A DNA stretch of 64,000 nt from Chloranthus sessilifolius (GCA_021018995.1 CM037595.1:78865159-78929158); one strand, 5' to 3'; counted from the first letter of the stretch, positions 1-11,327 are shown. Numbers and translations are program-made. The notes: generated from the sequence alone by a model not told the origin.

Positions 1-290
1 CCACATGAGAAAAACTATCCAGTTCACGACTTAGAATTGGCAGCAGTCATCTTTGCTCTCAAATTATGGTGACTTTGTCTCTACAGTGAAACGTTCAAAG
101 TATATACAGACCATAAGAGCCTCAAGTACCTCTTCTCATAAAAAGATTTGAATCTCAAACAACGCAGATGGGTCGAGTACATGAAGGATTATGATTATTT
201 GATTAATTATCATCCTGGAAAGGCGAATGTCGTCGCAAATGCACTCAGTAGAAAAACTTCAGGATTTTTGGCCCGATTAAAAACTTAGAG
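1..290 (+). pseudogene. chromovirus RNase H domain, C-terminal part
   Basis: This is the end of the RT-linked RNase H, which removes the RNA strand of the RNA:DNA hybrid during reverse transcription. Visible motifs are YPVHDLELAAVIFALKLW near the left edge, VYTDHKSLKYLF in the middle (the D of TDH is an active-site position) and [16 protein letters not shown] at the end, the usual junction to the integrase linker. The RT lies outside the window. It is a fossil and is not expected to be functional. Confidence 0.85.
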
Positions 291-339
291 GCCCCTCGAT
301 GAACTAACAGAAGAAGATTTTTATCTCTAAAATATCGAA

Positions 340-690
340 GAAGGTGTACATCTAGAAAGAATTATGATAAATCCATTCATCGTAGATAAAATCAAGGAGC
401 TGCAGCGAACAGATTCAGAAATTCTAAGAATCATTGAGGCCATGTATAAGGAATCAAGACCTGATTTTAGTCTCAGAGCGGATGGAATATTACTCTTTAG
501 ACGGAGATTGTACGTGCCCACTGACCCTAATGTTAAAAAGGAAATACTCGATAAAGGTCACAAATCGGGGTACTCAATACACCCAGGCAGCACTAAGATG
601 TATCGAAATTTAAAGAACTGGTATTGGTGGCCAAACATTAAACGAGAAATAGCCAAATATGTGTCAAGATGCTTACTGTACTAACCAGTC
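340..690 (+). pseudogene. integrase zinc-binding (H2C2) region
   Basis: This is the N-terminal integrase region that stabilises the multimer and binds the cDNA ends. Translation reads HKSGYSIHPGSTKMYRNLKNWYWWP, then IAKYVSRC. These hold the paired histidines and the first cysteine of the HHCC zinc-binding module. The spacing from RNase H and the downstream integrase core is normal for chromoviruses. It is part of the broken element that starts left of the window. Confidence 0.8.
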
Positions 691-765
691 AAAGCAGAAT
701 ACCAAAAATAGGTTGATTTCATTCAACCCTTACCCATTCCGGAGTGGAAGTGGGAAAATATATCA

Positions 766-1377
766 ATGGACTTCATCATTGGTCTGTCAAAAATGTTGAA
801 GAAGAACGATGCCATTTGGATAATAGTTGACAAATTGACAAAGTCTGCACATTTCTTGCCATTTAAAACTACTACAGATGGAGAAAAACTCATTGAGACT
901 TACTTGAAGGAAATTGTGAAATTGCACGGCATGCCGGTAAGTATCGTGTCCGATAAAGACTCAAAATTCACCTCAAAATATTGGACTACCTTCCAAGCAG
1001 CTTTAGGTACTCACCTGAACTTTAGTACTGCCTTTCATCCGCAAACTGACGGACAAATCGAAAGGTTTAACCAAGTAGTCGAAGATATGTTGAGAGCTTG
1101 TATGCTTGACTTTCGAGGGCATTGGGACAATCACCTTCCTTTGATCGAGTTCTCTTACAACAATAGCTATCAGGCGAGCATCGAAATGTCTCCTTTCGAG
1201 GCATTATACGGTAGAAGTTGTAGAACGCCTTTGTGTTGGGATAAAGTCGGAGTAAGGAAGATGCTTCGACCCGAATTTGTCCAAACCATGACTGAAAAGG
1301 TCAAACTGATATGTGAACGGCATAGAATAGCCCAGGATCGTCAGAGGAAGTATGCCAATCCCCACCGTCGTAACTGA
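766..1377 (+). pseudogene. chromovirus integrase catalytic core
   Basis: This is the DDE-type integrase core, which joins the cDNA to host DNA. MDFIIGLSKML opens the domain. IWIIVDKLTKSAHFLPF carries the first catalytic Asp, VSDKDSKFTSKYW the second, and FHPQTDGQIERFNQVVEDML the catalytic Glu. FSYNNSYQASIEMSPFEALYGR follows in its usual place. The span is one uninterrupted frame of about 200 residues, close to family length for the core, ending before the C-terminal domain. It is the best-preserved coding piece at the left end of the window. Confidence 0.9.
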
Positions 1378-1539
1378 GAGTTTGAGGTACCACATTTCGA
1401 CTTGAAAGTTAAATTTTATTAAAATTTTGCTCGTATTTTGAATAGTAAATTATTTTTTGTTAGGTTGATAAATGTGTGTTCATTCGCGTCTCCCCGACCA
1501 AAGGAGTTATGCGCTTTGGAAAGCGCGGGAAGCTGAGCC

Positions 1540-1882
1540 CCAGATACGTAAGGCCGTTCAAAGTTACATAACACGTGGGTGAGAATGCTTATAAAGTCGC
1601 TCTACCACAACAATACTCGGGGATTCATGATGTATTCCATGTTTCTATGTTGAGGCAATACGTATATGACCCCTCACACATAGTGAAAATCGAGCCCATC
1701 AATATCAAAGAAGATCTCACTATCATTGCAAGGCCCATTAGAATTCTCGATTGAAAGGTGCAAGTCTTCAAAAATAAGACGATGACGTTGGTGTTTGTTC
1801 AATGGCAACATCACAAGCCAAAGGAGGCAACCTGGGAGGACAAAGCCGACATCAGAGTAACGTATCTAGAACTTTTTGAATA
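1540..1882 (+). pseudogene. integrase C-terminus with chromodomain-like tail
   Basis: This is the C-terminal targeting part of a chromovirus integrase. Chromodomains in this lineage bind histone marks and steer insertion to heterochromatin. The tail reads VFVQWQHHKPKEATWEDKAD, which matches the W-x(5-6)-P-x-E-A-T-W-E signature of retrotransposon chromodomains. The preceding stretch (GIHDVFHVSMLRQYV) is the familiar end of the integrase C-terminal domain. It stops just before the polypurine tract. It is part of the same broken element. Confidence 0.8.
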
Positions 1883-1918
1883 ATCGGTACGTAATTTTCG
1901 AGGACGATATTTTTTTTT

Positions 1919-1930
1919 AAGGGGGAAGAA
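1919..1930 (+). other. polypurine tract of the Tekay/Del element
   Basis: AAGGGGGAAGAA lies directly before the LTR start TGTAATGACCC. This is the usual primer site for plus-strand DNA synthesis, and it fixes both the orientation and the left edge of the LTR. Confidence 0.85.
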
Positions 1931-3606
1931 TGTAATGACCCAGATCTTAAAAGGGTCATCCGATGGCGTGAGATGCAGTGGAGCACCGAACTCCATGTGT
2001 ATACTCCACACAGTATCCCAACCCACACCACAATAGAAAGAAAGGTTTTTGAAATTTTTACTTTTTATATATTCCCATTGATTTGGGAAATTATTAGCTA
2101 TAGGTGGCAACTAAATCCAAGGCCACCTCAACCCATACTTGCTTCACAAATAAATTAGAATTTTTTTGAATTCTTACCTTTCTAAAAAGTCAACACTTCC
2201 TATTGGGTTTCCCCTCTTTCTATTTCACTCTATACCTATCCTATATACTCACGCAAGGCTAGAGAGTGCTAAAGTTTTATTTGTCTCTCTCCCTTTCTCT
2301 CTCTAAACTCCCAGCCACCCTATCTCCTTCATCTATCTCTTCCTCTCGTTCTCTTCTCTCGGCAAGAACGCAACCGACACCACCATCGTTGCTATATTGT
2401 CTTCTTCTCGCATCTAACCTAGCACCCCGCTGACCCACCACCGAAGCTGCATCGCCTAAACGACGGGTAGGCTGCTGCATCGCCCGCATCACTGAATCGA
2501 CGTGTAGGCTGCCACATCGCTTGTATCGCCAAATCGATCTGAATCATCCTAAAAACCACAAGCACGCTCCGACAGGTGGGTGCCCCTCGATCAATCTTAA
2601 AATATTCGATTTATATATTTATATATATATATATAAATAAAAACAAAAACTCCATTAATGGAGCTACAGTGTTGTTGAAGAAGATGAAAAGATTTAATAA
2701 GCACCTATTTATTTTATATGGGTACTCTAAATCGAATAACATAAGTATATATATATATATATATACATACATAGCCTGTATTATAAATACACCAAATCAA
2801 ATCCTCTTCATCTTCTTCCTTGCCCCACAATTCTGCACGTCCATGTAGCAGTGACGTTTCAAAAAAAAGGGAGGGAAATCATATGTGTAAATATATGATG
2901 GCCATATAATTGGTTTTACTTTGTATATATACATATAGGTTTACAGTGAGAATTTAGAGAGAAAATTACACTATGGTTCTTTTTTCCCATTATATTATAT
3001 TCTACATATATGGTCCTTCTTCCCCAGTTTATAGTTACTGTGAAGACCATATAATTAGATTGTACATATGGTTCTTCTTCCCTGTTTTATATCTCTGTAA
3101 CAAAAAGCACAAACAAAGAGATTGGTTGTAGAGGGAGAAAGAGAAGTGGGCAAGAGGACAAAGAGATTGGTTGTATTAATTAGTGTTCTTGGCATAATTA
3201 AGACCGGACTCGTCAACCTCCAATCACGACCTAAATTTAATCTCGACTTGTTGTAAATACTGTTATCTGGACCAAAACCATACCCAACCTCACACAGAGA
3301 AAGTTAGAGAGAGAAAGAGAGAAATCCCAACATAAATTTTAGAGAGAGAAAAGACCCTACCTAGGAAGAGAAGTCTAGAGAGAGGAGAGAGAAGACCTAA
3401 AGAGAGGAGTAAATAAACAGAGAAAGAAATATATATATGTATGAATGTGTGTTTGTGCTTAGCAATGGGATTAATCCCTCCTTCAGGTTCTTCAACTTTG
3501 CTCCCACATCCCTGCAACAGAGATCACTAATCGTGCATCAAATAATATGTATGCATACATATATATAAATGTATTTATAGAGATAAGTATATAACACTGA
3601 ATTCTA

Positions 3607-3895
3607 GAGTGAGAAACCCAAGGTTTTAAGAGAGAGAGGCCCATGGCTCTATAGAGAAAAATTCAAGGCTTTTAACAGATAGACCCATGGTTTTATAGAG
3701 AGAAGCCCAAAGTTTTAGCAGAGAGACCCATGGTTTTATAGAGAGAAGCCCAAAGTTTTAGCAAAGAGACCCATGGTTCTAGAGAGAGAAACCCAAGGTT
3801 AGTGAGAAGACACATGGTTTTATAAAAAGAAACCCACGGCTGTAGCAGACTCATGGTTCTAGAGAGAGAGGATGAGAAATTCAGAGTAAGAAACT
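3607..3895. repeat. GA-rich tandem repeats inside the LTR
   Basis: Several degenerate units of about 45 bp contain gagagaagcccaaagtttta followed by gagacccatggttttata. They sit at the same relative place as a different tandem array in the opposing LTR (8195-8575). Confidence 0.75.
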
Positions 3896-3920
3896 CACTA
3901 GAACCCCCTGTTTGGTTAAA

Positions 3921-3925
3921 TATGT

Positions 3926-3985
<60 letters not shown>
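3921..3985. repeat. AT microsatellite with CATA units
   Basis: A run of (CATA)n passes into (TA)n. Shorter (TA)n runs lie near 2619-2636 and 2747-2764. Confidence 0.9.
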
Positions 3986-5571
3986 GATTTCTCCGACTGG
4001 TATAAATAGATTCTCGAGGGCCAGCCCAACCAAACGTCGGCAATGCCGATGATAGCTTGCCTGTGCCGACCATTGTAGTTTGGTGCATTAGAGAACTTAC
4101 CTAATATGATTAATTTGGTGCAACCATCCCTTAACACTACTGGATTCAAACAAAATAGATTCAAGTTGGACCTTGTGGGCCCAATAGAAGAAATGGAGCC
4201 GAGATGGACCGTCTCCACAAATTAAAATTCTTGAGACATCTAACGATTCAGAACTCAAGAAATCGACACATAAATCAAGAAATTGAAACGCCATTTGGAT
4301 ACCTTCGATCATAACGGGATTGACCCTTAGATCTAAGGCCTTAGAGGCCGAAATAAATTGGACCCAAGGACCTAACACCTCAAAATTATTCTTCTTAAGT
4401 ATCTGATGGTTCAAGTCCGTTCAATCTGATTGCTACAGAGTAGATACCCTAAGTGTGCACATGACTCATAGATCTTGTGAAATGTTGACTGGAGGATCTA
4501 GTGTGTTAGAGATCGGATCAGGACTGGGACAAAAGACCCAATCTTAGGTAAATTTTTATTGTCTGATCATCTAATAGTTTAGATTAGATAATGGATGGTT
4601 CGAAGTTTATTTTGTTAGCAGCCCTGTGTGCCACATGGAACAATGCCATGAGCTACCTTTGACCCTTAATTTTTGGGAGTCAAGACCCAACTGGCCCATA
4701 GGACTAACTTCAAAATGATCTCGATAATAACACAATATATTCTAACAGAACAGAAAAGTGTCACTAAAATTTTGAGGACGTGTTTTAAGACTCGTAAGTT
4801 TGGAAGATTTTGTAAGGGATAAGAACCCTTGTATAACTAGGTTAAGGGAATTGTTTGACCAGCCATGTTAACCAACTTTTGGGGAAAACTAGTAAAAGGT
4901 CTCGCTGTAAAGACCACATAGACCTTAGAAAACTTTAAGAACGGCAGGCCTGATCGCTCCATCAGCAATCTAATGGCCCATAGAATTCTTCCAAAGTAAT
5001 GAAGGAAAGGCTTATTCCTTTCACATTTTAATCATTATATTATGGTCACAAACATGTACGGTGTATGATATAGTTTTATTTAGTCATATAAGTTCTTACA
5101 TCATATGACATGCATCACGTAGAAAACTACGATAGGGAATACGTATGATTAAAAAGGAATAAGCTACGTCATACGACTCATAAGCCATCGTCATGGTGGG
5201 CTTCCTTTCACGGTCACGTGGAACTTAAAATGTAGGCATCCATATACGTATGCAATACCTCTATTGGAGTATGGGCTGCCACACGAAGTACATCCAAGTT
5301 ACTACGAAACCCGTCCCTTGGAAAGAGTGATTTTGTAAATCTTATCGCACCGTGGCTCACTCTAAATTAAGTCATAAGTAAATGAAAAGGAATGATAGGT
5401 AAGACAAAATAAGATACGAATACGGATAAGTTACGCTGTGAAGGCCAGTAAAATATAAAATAAGTTTCAACACGTGACATATCATGCGTGCCACCGCAAG
5501 ATCTAACATCTGCAGTAAAAACGGGTCTTAAGGATAATACGATACGACAGTATTCCGAATGTAAGGGGACA

Positions 5572-5581
5572 CTGATACCAA
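5572..5581 (-). other. primer binding site, tRNA-iMet type
   Basis: On the - strand the LTR ending GGGTCGTGACA is followed by GAG and then TTGGTATCAG, the usual initiator-methionine tRNA primer match of chromoviruses. This marks the neighbouring LTR (5585-10060) as a 5' LTR read on the - strand. Confidence 0.75.
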
Positions 5582-5584
5582 CTC

Positions 5585-8500
5585 TGTCACGACCCAGAAT
5601 CTTTACCCGATCTTGAGGGTCTAGAATTTCGTGTTATAACATCGCACGCTTGTTAAGACGATAAGCGGACATACACATAATTTTTATTTCAATTTAGCAT
5701 ATAGATTTAGGCATTTAAGATAGCATTCAAAGATAAACGGCTCATAAACTAACAGCAGAAAACATAGATGACATTAATATAGTGATTAATCCTAACCATG
5801 CATCTAGGGTAGAAAAATAAACTGAGGTTTTACATAGGGTATAACTGTCTCATACATAAACTATAAGATGTGCAAAAATATAAACTCAACTAATAACAAG
5901 TCTCTCGATAAAAATAATCATGCCTAGAGCCTAAGGCACTCTCAAGGCTCATAAAAATCCGTCGGATCTACTCCTGCATCCGCCGGATCTACTCCCGCAT
6001 CCATACATCCATATCTACGTATGTCGCCTCTGGCACTGCTGTCTCCACGTCATCATAGGTAGGATGATCAGAGTTCTCACCTGCAACTGTTAGATTTTGA
6101 GAGGGGGTGAGTTTACTCAATCACGTAAACTCAGTAGGTTACACAATCGATCTACCATAACATACTCAGGTGACCGTGTGTGCAATCGCTTGAGTAGTAG
6201 TGATTTATGAAAATAAAATTCAGCAACTAAAAAAATTACTACAATAATATCTAAAATCTCATACATATCATAACGAAATTGAAAGACATAGCATAAAATG
6301 AGAAGAATATAATGCACCAATTTCTAATATCTTTTTATATCTACCCTGTCGACTTATTCTACGTGGCATATCTTAAAACTTAACATAGCTCCATACACCT
6401 ACAAAACGTACTTCGCTTCTTACTTAATTTACGTATAGGACCTGTGCCAAGGCCGCTGCTCGAGCCTATCATGCAAGGTCCACGTGTAGATAATCACCTA
6501 ACCTCTGTATCATAACGTATACCACCATCTAATCCGATGAGGTTGCATATATTTAAATCAGTCTCCCCTTATGTTTGGGACACTATCGTATCATATTGTC
6601 CTTAAGATCCGTCTTAGCTGCAGACGTTGGATCTTGCGGTGGCATGCAAGACATGGCATATGTAAAAACTTATTTCATATTTTGTTGGCCTTTACAGCGT
6701 AACTTATCTATATTTGTATCTTATCTTATCTTATATATCATTCTTTATCATTTACTTATAATTTAATTTGGAGTATCACAGTGCGATAAGAATAACAAAA
6801 TCACGTTTTCCAAAGGACGGGTTTCATAGTAACCTGGATGTACTTCGTGTGGCAGCCTATACTCCTATAGAGGTGTTACATTTCTGCATAGATGCCTACA
6901 TTCTAAGTTTCATGTGATCGTGAAGGGAACCCCACCCCAACGAAGGCTTAAAAGTTGTGCGACATAGCTTATTCATTTTTAATCATGCGTATGCTTTATC
7001 GTAGTTTTCTATGTGATGCATGTCATATGATGGAAGGACTTACCTGACTAAACGAAACTATTTCATACGCCTTGCATACCTATGACCATAATATAATAAT
7101 TAAGCTTTGGAAAGAATAAATATTTCATATATAATTTTGAAGAAACTTTTATGGGCCGTTAGTTTGCTTATGGAGCGATCAGGACTGTTGTTCTTAAGGT
7201 TTTCTAAGATCTATGTGGTCTCTGTGTCAACACCTTTTACTAGTTTGACCCAAGAGTGGGTCAACGTGGCAGGTCAAACCATCCCCTTAGCCTAGTTGTA
7301 CATGGGTTCGTATTCCTTACTAAATCATTCAACCTTGCAAGCTTCAAAACACATCCTCGAGATTTTAATGACACTCTTCTGATTTATTAGATTATATTAT
7401 GTCATTATCGAAATCGTTTTTAAAGTGAGTCCCATGGGCTAGTTGGGCCTTGATTTTCAAAAGTTAAGAGTCAAAGGTAACCCATGGTGTTATTACATGT
7501 GGCACCTAGGGTTGCAATAACAAATGAACTTCTACCCATCCATCATTCAATCTGAACCATTAGACGGTCGGACAATATAATTTTACCTAAGGTTGAGTCT
7601 CTTGTCCCGGGCCCGATCCAACTTTTAACACACTAGATCTTTCTATCAAAATTTTACAAGATCTAGGAGTTACGTGCACACTTAGGGTACCTACCAGGTG
7701 GCGATCGGGTTAAACGGACCTGAACTATCAGATACTTAAGAAGGATAATGTTTGAGGTGTTAGGTCCTTGGGCCCAATTTATTTCGGTATCTAAGGGTCA
7801 ATCCTTTCATGATCTATAGCCTCTAGGTGGTGTTTTCATCTCTTGATTTCTGTGTCGATTTCTCGGGGTCTGAACTGTTAGATATCTCGAGAATTTCAAT
7901 TTGAGAAGACGACCTATTTCTGCACCATTCCTTGGGTCGGGACCACAAGGTCCAAATTTGAAATTATTTTGTTTGAAATTAGTCATGCTAAGGCGTGGTT
8001 GCACCAACTATTGGTGCACTACATTGGTTTCGTAGATGCACTCAAATGCCCCTGACTACGGTGATCGGTACAGGCAAGTTATCACCGACAGGGATGGTGT
8101 TTGGTGGGGCCGATCCCTGGAAATCAATATATCCCGGCCCGGAGAAATCATATATTTTTAAATCAATAGAGGAGGGAAGCTTGTGAGCTTCTCTCTCTAA
8201 TTTTTCCCATTCATTCTCTCTCTCTGAATTTCTCAGTTAAAGGTTGGACCTCTCCTTCTTTCTCTCTCTAAATTTCTCAGTCAAAGGTTGGGCCTCTCTT
8301 TCTTTCTCTCTAATTTTCTCAGTTAAAGGTTGGACCTCTCCTTTCTCTCTCTAAATTTCTTAGTCAAAGGTTGGGCCTCTCTTTCTTTCTCTCTAATTTT
8401 CTCTGTTAGAGGATGGGCATGTCTCATTTTCTCTCTCAAAACCTCTCTGTTAGAAAAGCGTGGGTCACCTCTCTTTTCGCTCTCTAAATTCTGTGAAAAA

Positions 8501-10060
8501 AAACATGGGTCTCTCTCTCTCTAAATTTTCCTTCTTTAGTTGGGTCTCCTCTCCTCTCTCTATATATATATTTTCTCTTAATTAGTTGGGTGTATTCATG
8601 TGAATAAAACTTGCGAGCATTCATCTTCTTACTTTCATAAACAGCAACCTTGATTTCCCTGAGCAGGCAGAATATTCAACTACAATAGTAAAATATAAAT
8701 TCAGATTTACATCATCATCACATCCATCTATTTGGGTATAATTTTGAATTTACATCCATTTTATAGAAGATCCTCACTCATAAAAGTGTTCCTAAGGTTG
8801 TCAATGACTTTAAATTGTAGATTGGCAATTGACTACTTGCGAACATTTGGGAGACTTGAGTCTATGTGCGTAGCCTAGGACCAATTTCTTTCTTTGCTTA
8901 AACAGTGGCAATATAAAATTGATTTGTGGCAATATAAAACTAATTTGTCCGATTTATATAGCACCAACAAGAACCTGAAGACAGAGGGTGCTCGATATGC
9001 AGAATCCCTGACTCAGTATTGACTCAGTATTTGAGACCAATATTGAAACATTTCCCTGCCATGGAGGAGCAGCAAATGCCTTCTGTTTAGAATCAACTAA
9101 CTTGTTCACATGTGTATTTGGTATAAAATTCTTCTCTTTATTTAAAAGAAGTATAGCGCAGAGAGGAGGGTGTTACTTTGGTAGAGGGAGACTAGTAGAC
9201 GACTTCAGTGCAAATACAGTGTACCAAGTGTATAAGTATATAGTTGTATGTATAATATATATTCTTAAATTTAGGAAACTAAATAAGTATTTATTGATTT
9301 ATCACCTTCTTCTTCATAGTTAAACAGTCATTAATGGATAAAGAAGAAAAAAAAAACATATTTTTCTTTTATTTTCAAAAATGAGTTGAATATTTTAAGA
9401 TCGATCGAGGGGCACCCACCTGTTGGAGTGTGCACGTGAGTTTTCGGGATGATTCTGATCAATTTTGCGATGCAGCAGCCTACGCGTTGTTTCGGCGATG
9501 CGGCGATAGCCCACGCGTCAATTTGACGATGTGGTTTCGGTGATGGGTCGGCGGGGTGCTAGGTCCGATGCGAGAAGAAGTTATCGCGATATTGACGGTG
9601 TCGGGATGTTCTTAGAGAAGGAATGAGCGGAGAAGATAGATGAAGGAGGAAGAAGGCTAGGGATATTAGGATTTATAGAGAGTAGGTGGAGGTTTAAGTT
9701 GGGCAAGCCTTGCCGAGAAGGCAAGAGTCCCAAAAAAGGATTTTCTTTCCAACCCAAGAGCAAAACTACTAAACCAAATAGGGTAGGTTGGATTTTTATT
9801 GCCCCAAAGGTAATTTGATCATGTGGGTCGTGGGCCATTATATGGCTAGTTTCTATATCCTATTAAATAGCTAATTTTTGTTTCTTAGGCTTGATATGGC
9901 TTGGGATTTGGATGCCAGCTATGCTGTCCGAATCCTATTAAAATTTTAAATTCAATTTATGAGTGTGGGTTGAGTTATAGTGTGGAGCACTCACACGGGG
10001 CTCGGTGCTCTACAACATCTAAAGCCAACGAATGACCTTCCTATGATCTGGGTCATAACA
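5585..10060 (-). repeat. 5' LTR of a second Tekay/Del element, about 4.5 kb
   Basis: On the - strand it starts TGTTATGACCC at 10060 and ends GGGTCGTGACA at 5585, so the terminal sequence is inverted at the two ends (TGTxAyGACCC/GGGTCrTxACA). A tRNA-iMet primer site follows at 5572-5581. No polypurine tract precedes it on the 10061 side, as expected for a 5' LTR. Apart from its last 970 bp or so (5585-6556) it pairs as an inverted repeat with the LTR at 1931-5576. I see no coding domain inside. An LTR of this length is long but within the known range for plant Tekay/Del elements. Confidence 0.75.
8195..8575. repeat. CT-rich tandem repeats inside the - strand LTR
   Basis: Units of about 45-90 bp are built on tctctaaatttctcagtcaaaggttgggcctctctttc and drift along the array. 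They occupy the same place as the GA-rich array of the opposing LTR but with different unit detail. Confidence 0.75.
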
Positions 10061-10425
10061 CCATGACATGAAGATAGAACAAGCCATGGTTATCTAGAAT
10101 CGTTTCTTACTTGGAAAAATGCTCTAAAATCGATGTGAATTCGAGTTAAATAGCTTTTTAATTGGATTGTTTTTATACTTTTAGGCATTTCCAACATGTT
10201 TTCAGACAAGCTGCCGCATTGATGATGTTTTTTTTTGGCAGTTGGATACTTGAGAAGATGAATTTAGTAATGTTTACACTAGCGAGTCCCAAGAACTTTT
10301 ACATAGTGAAGAAGAGAGGAGCACTTACTTGTACATGTTATCTTTATATATCCTCTTAAGCATTGGTTGCGGTTCAAGTAGTACTATATATGCCTCAAAC
10401 TTGTTATTATACCCTCGGATGTTAA
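10061..10425. other. non-coding flank, nothing recognised
   Basis: This stretch lies between the - strand LTR and the first miniature transposon. It has no convincing reading frame, repeat or RNA gene. Confidence 0.6.
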
Positions 10426-10626
10426 GGTTGTATTTGAGAACATGACAGGCAGAAGCGCACGCATTGTCTGCTCCCCACCAGAGCGGTTGAAAATCGTTCC
10501 TCAGACCTGCTCCCCAGCACACCGCAGCTCCCCGCTAGTGCCAGCACGGCTTACCAAACATGCTCCAAACTCGACCCTACTCTCTGGCACAGTACGGAGC
10601 AATCTAGGAGCATACCCAACAGACCC
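10426..10626. mobile_element. degraded Tourist-like (PIF/Harbinger) MITE
   Basis: The right end reads CCCAACAGACCC followed by TAA. Its complement GGGTCTGTTGGG is a typical Tourist-style terminus. The left end GGTTGTATTTGAG after TAA (10423-10425) is a weaker match. The interior has internally similar blocks built around agctccccgctag and ctgctcccca. It has no coding capacity. The left boundary is tentative. Confidence 0.45.
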
Positions 10627-10629
10627 TAA

Positions 10630-10849
10630 GGCTGTGTTTGGGTTAGCTCTTATAAGAGCAGAAGCAACTCTCTGTCAGAGCAGATAAAATCTGATCTGGC
10701 ATAAAATAGACAAAGAGCAGTTTAATCACTTAAAACAGCTCCCCGCTAGAGCAAATAGGGCGAGGAGCTATATTACCAAACATAAAAACAGTTCTCTGCC
10801 AGAAACAAGAGCTGCTCTTTGCCCTAAAAGACCTAACCTAAACGCAGCC
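10630..10849. mobile_element. Tourist-like (PIF/Harbinger) MITE, 220 bp
   Basis: It starts GGCTGTGTTTGGGTTAG and ends with the near-complement CTAACCTAAACGCAGCC, matching at about 15 of 17 positions. A TAA lies directly on each side (10627-10629 and 10850-10852), the usual three-base duplication of this superfamily. It has no reading frame, so it would have depended on a transposase from elsewhere. The left TAA directly follows the end of the preceding MITE-like sequence. Confidence 0.8.
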
Positions 10850-11177
10850 TAATGCATGCCTATGACCATGAACATGCTCATAGGAATATACTACAGAAAG
10901 CACCATAAAAAATTAAAACGACACCAAAACGTATCAAAATCACCCCAAAACAAGGATCAGAACTTCACAAAATTATGTAATATTTTTATAAAATCTATAA
11001 ACTAATCCGCTATGATGGCTTGTTCCCAGAGCTATTGAATTCAAGATAAAACACGAGAGTATATTGATAGCCATTGACATTGAATTTGATGGTAAGATCT
11101 CTCCTCGTACCATTAATACCTCGGCTGACAATTCAAAGGTGATACCGGCAAACTCTCAATCGATCACTAGCCACTAT
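10850..11177. other. non-coding spacer between MITEs
   Basis: AT-rich unique sequence with no supported gene or repeat. Confidence 0.6.
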
Positions 11178-11327
11178 CACTACAATAATAAGATTATTAG
11201 AGGCAGCCAAAATTGTCGCTATTAACAAAAAAACTGCCACTATTAGTCTCGTCACTATTGAAACAATAAGGTTTTTTGTTAATAGCGGTACTTTTGGTTG
11301 CCGCTAATAGTCTTATTTTTTGTAGTG
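11178..11327. mobile_element. CACTA-type MITE, 150 bp
   Basis: It begins CACTACAATAATAAGA and ends with the near-complement TCTTATTTTTTGTAGTG. TAT stands directly on both sides (11175-11177 and 11328-11330), the three-base duplication expected for CACTA transposons. The interior continues the fold: gccaaaattgtcgctattaacaaaaaaactgcc pairs with the stretch from ggttttttgttaatagcg to ggttgccgc. It is non-coding and looks whole as a MITE. A short unique stretch (11331-11439) separates it from the next LTR. Confidence 0.85.

Larger units (their letters stand above)
1..5576 (+). mobile_element. Ty3/gypsy Tekay/Del-type chromovirus, 3' portion
   Basis: This is the downstream part of an LTR retrotransposon that begins left of the window. 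In order it shows the end of RNase H, the integrase zinc region, the integrase core, an integrase C-terminus with a chromodomain-like tail, a polypurine tract and a long LTR starting TGTAATGACCC. The wording of RNase H ([26 protein letters not shown]) and the chromodomain-like ending place it among chromoviruses. The LTR terminus and a related copy with an initiator-Met primer site point to the Tekay/Del lineage. It is broken, with several breaks in the visible coding part, and its LTR is a partial copy. Lineage is inferred from motifs; no alignment was run. Confidence 0.85.
1931..5576 (+). repeat. 3' LTR of the Tekay/Del element (partial copy)
   Basis: It begins TGTAATGACCCAGATC directly after the polypurine tract. 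Over almost its whole length it matches, in inverted orientation, the LTR at 5585-10060. Matching landmarks include the gagcaccga block near the start, the GGTGGGTGCCCCTCGAT block near 2.58 kb (9.41 kb in the other copy) and the block around 5.2-5.58 kb (6.56-6.95 kb in the other copy). By eye the two are roughly three-quarters to four-fifths identical, with many length differences. It is a partial copy compared with the 4.5-kb partner. No gene is seen inside; reading frames here are chance. Confidence 0.8.
1931..10060. repeat. 8.1-kb imperfect inverted repeat made of two facing LTRs
   Basis: The left arm 1931-5576 pairs with the right arm 6557-10060 read backwards. The asymmetric centre (5577-6556) is the downstream part of the - strand LTR. 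Blocks pair in order: 1931 with 10060, about 2.6 kb with 9.4 kb, about 4.0 kb with 8.1 kb, about 4.45 kb with 7.7 kb, about 5.3 kb with 6.8 kb, and about 5.55 kb with 6.57 kb. The arms differ substantially, so they are related but distinct copies. Confidence 0.8.

Noticed and set aside
2277-2492. Arg/Glu-rich - strand reading frame in the LTR
   Set aside because: It arises from CT-rich LTR sequence and is not preserved in the opposing LTR at 9.4-9.7 kb.
1931-10060. A single giant foldback DNA transposon
   Set aside because: The arms begin with retrotransposon LTR termini, one arm directly follows a polypurine tract, and the centre holds a tRNA primer site. The inverted repeat is explained by two facing LTRs.
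10162-10687. Short reading frames in the stretch before the MITEs
   Set aside because: They have no recognisable domain and overlap MITE sequence; chance frames.
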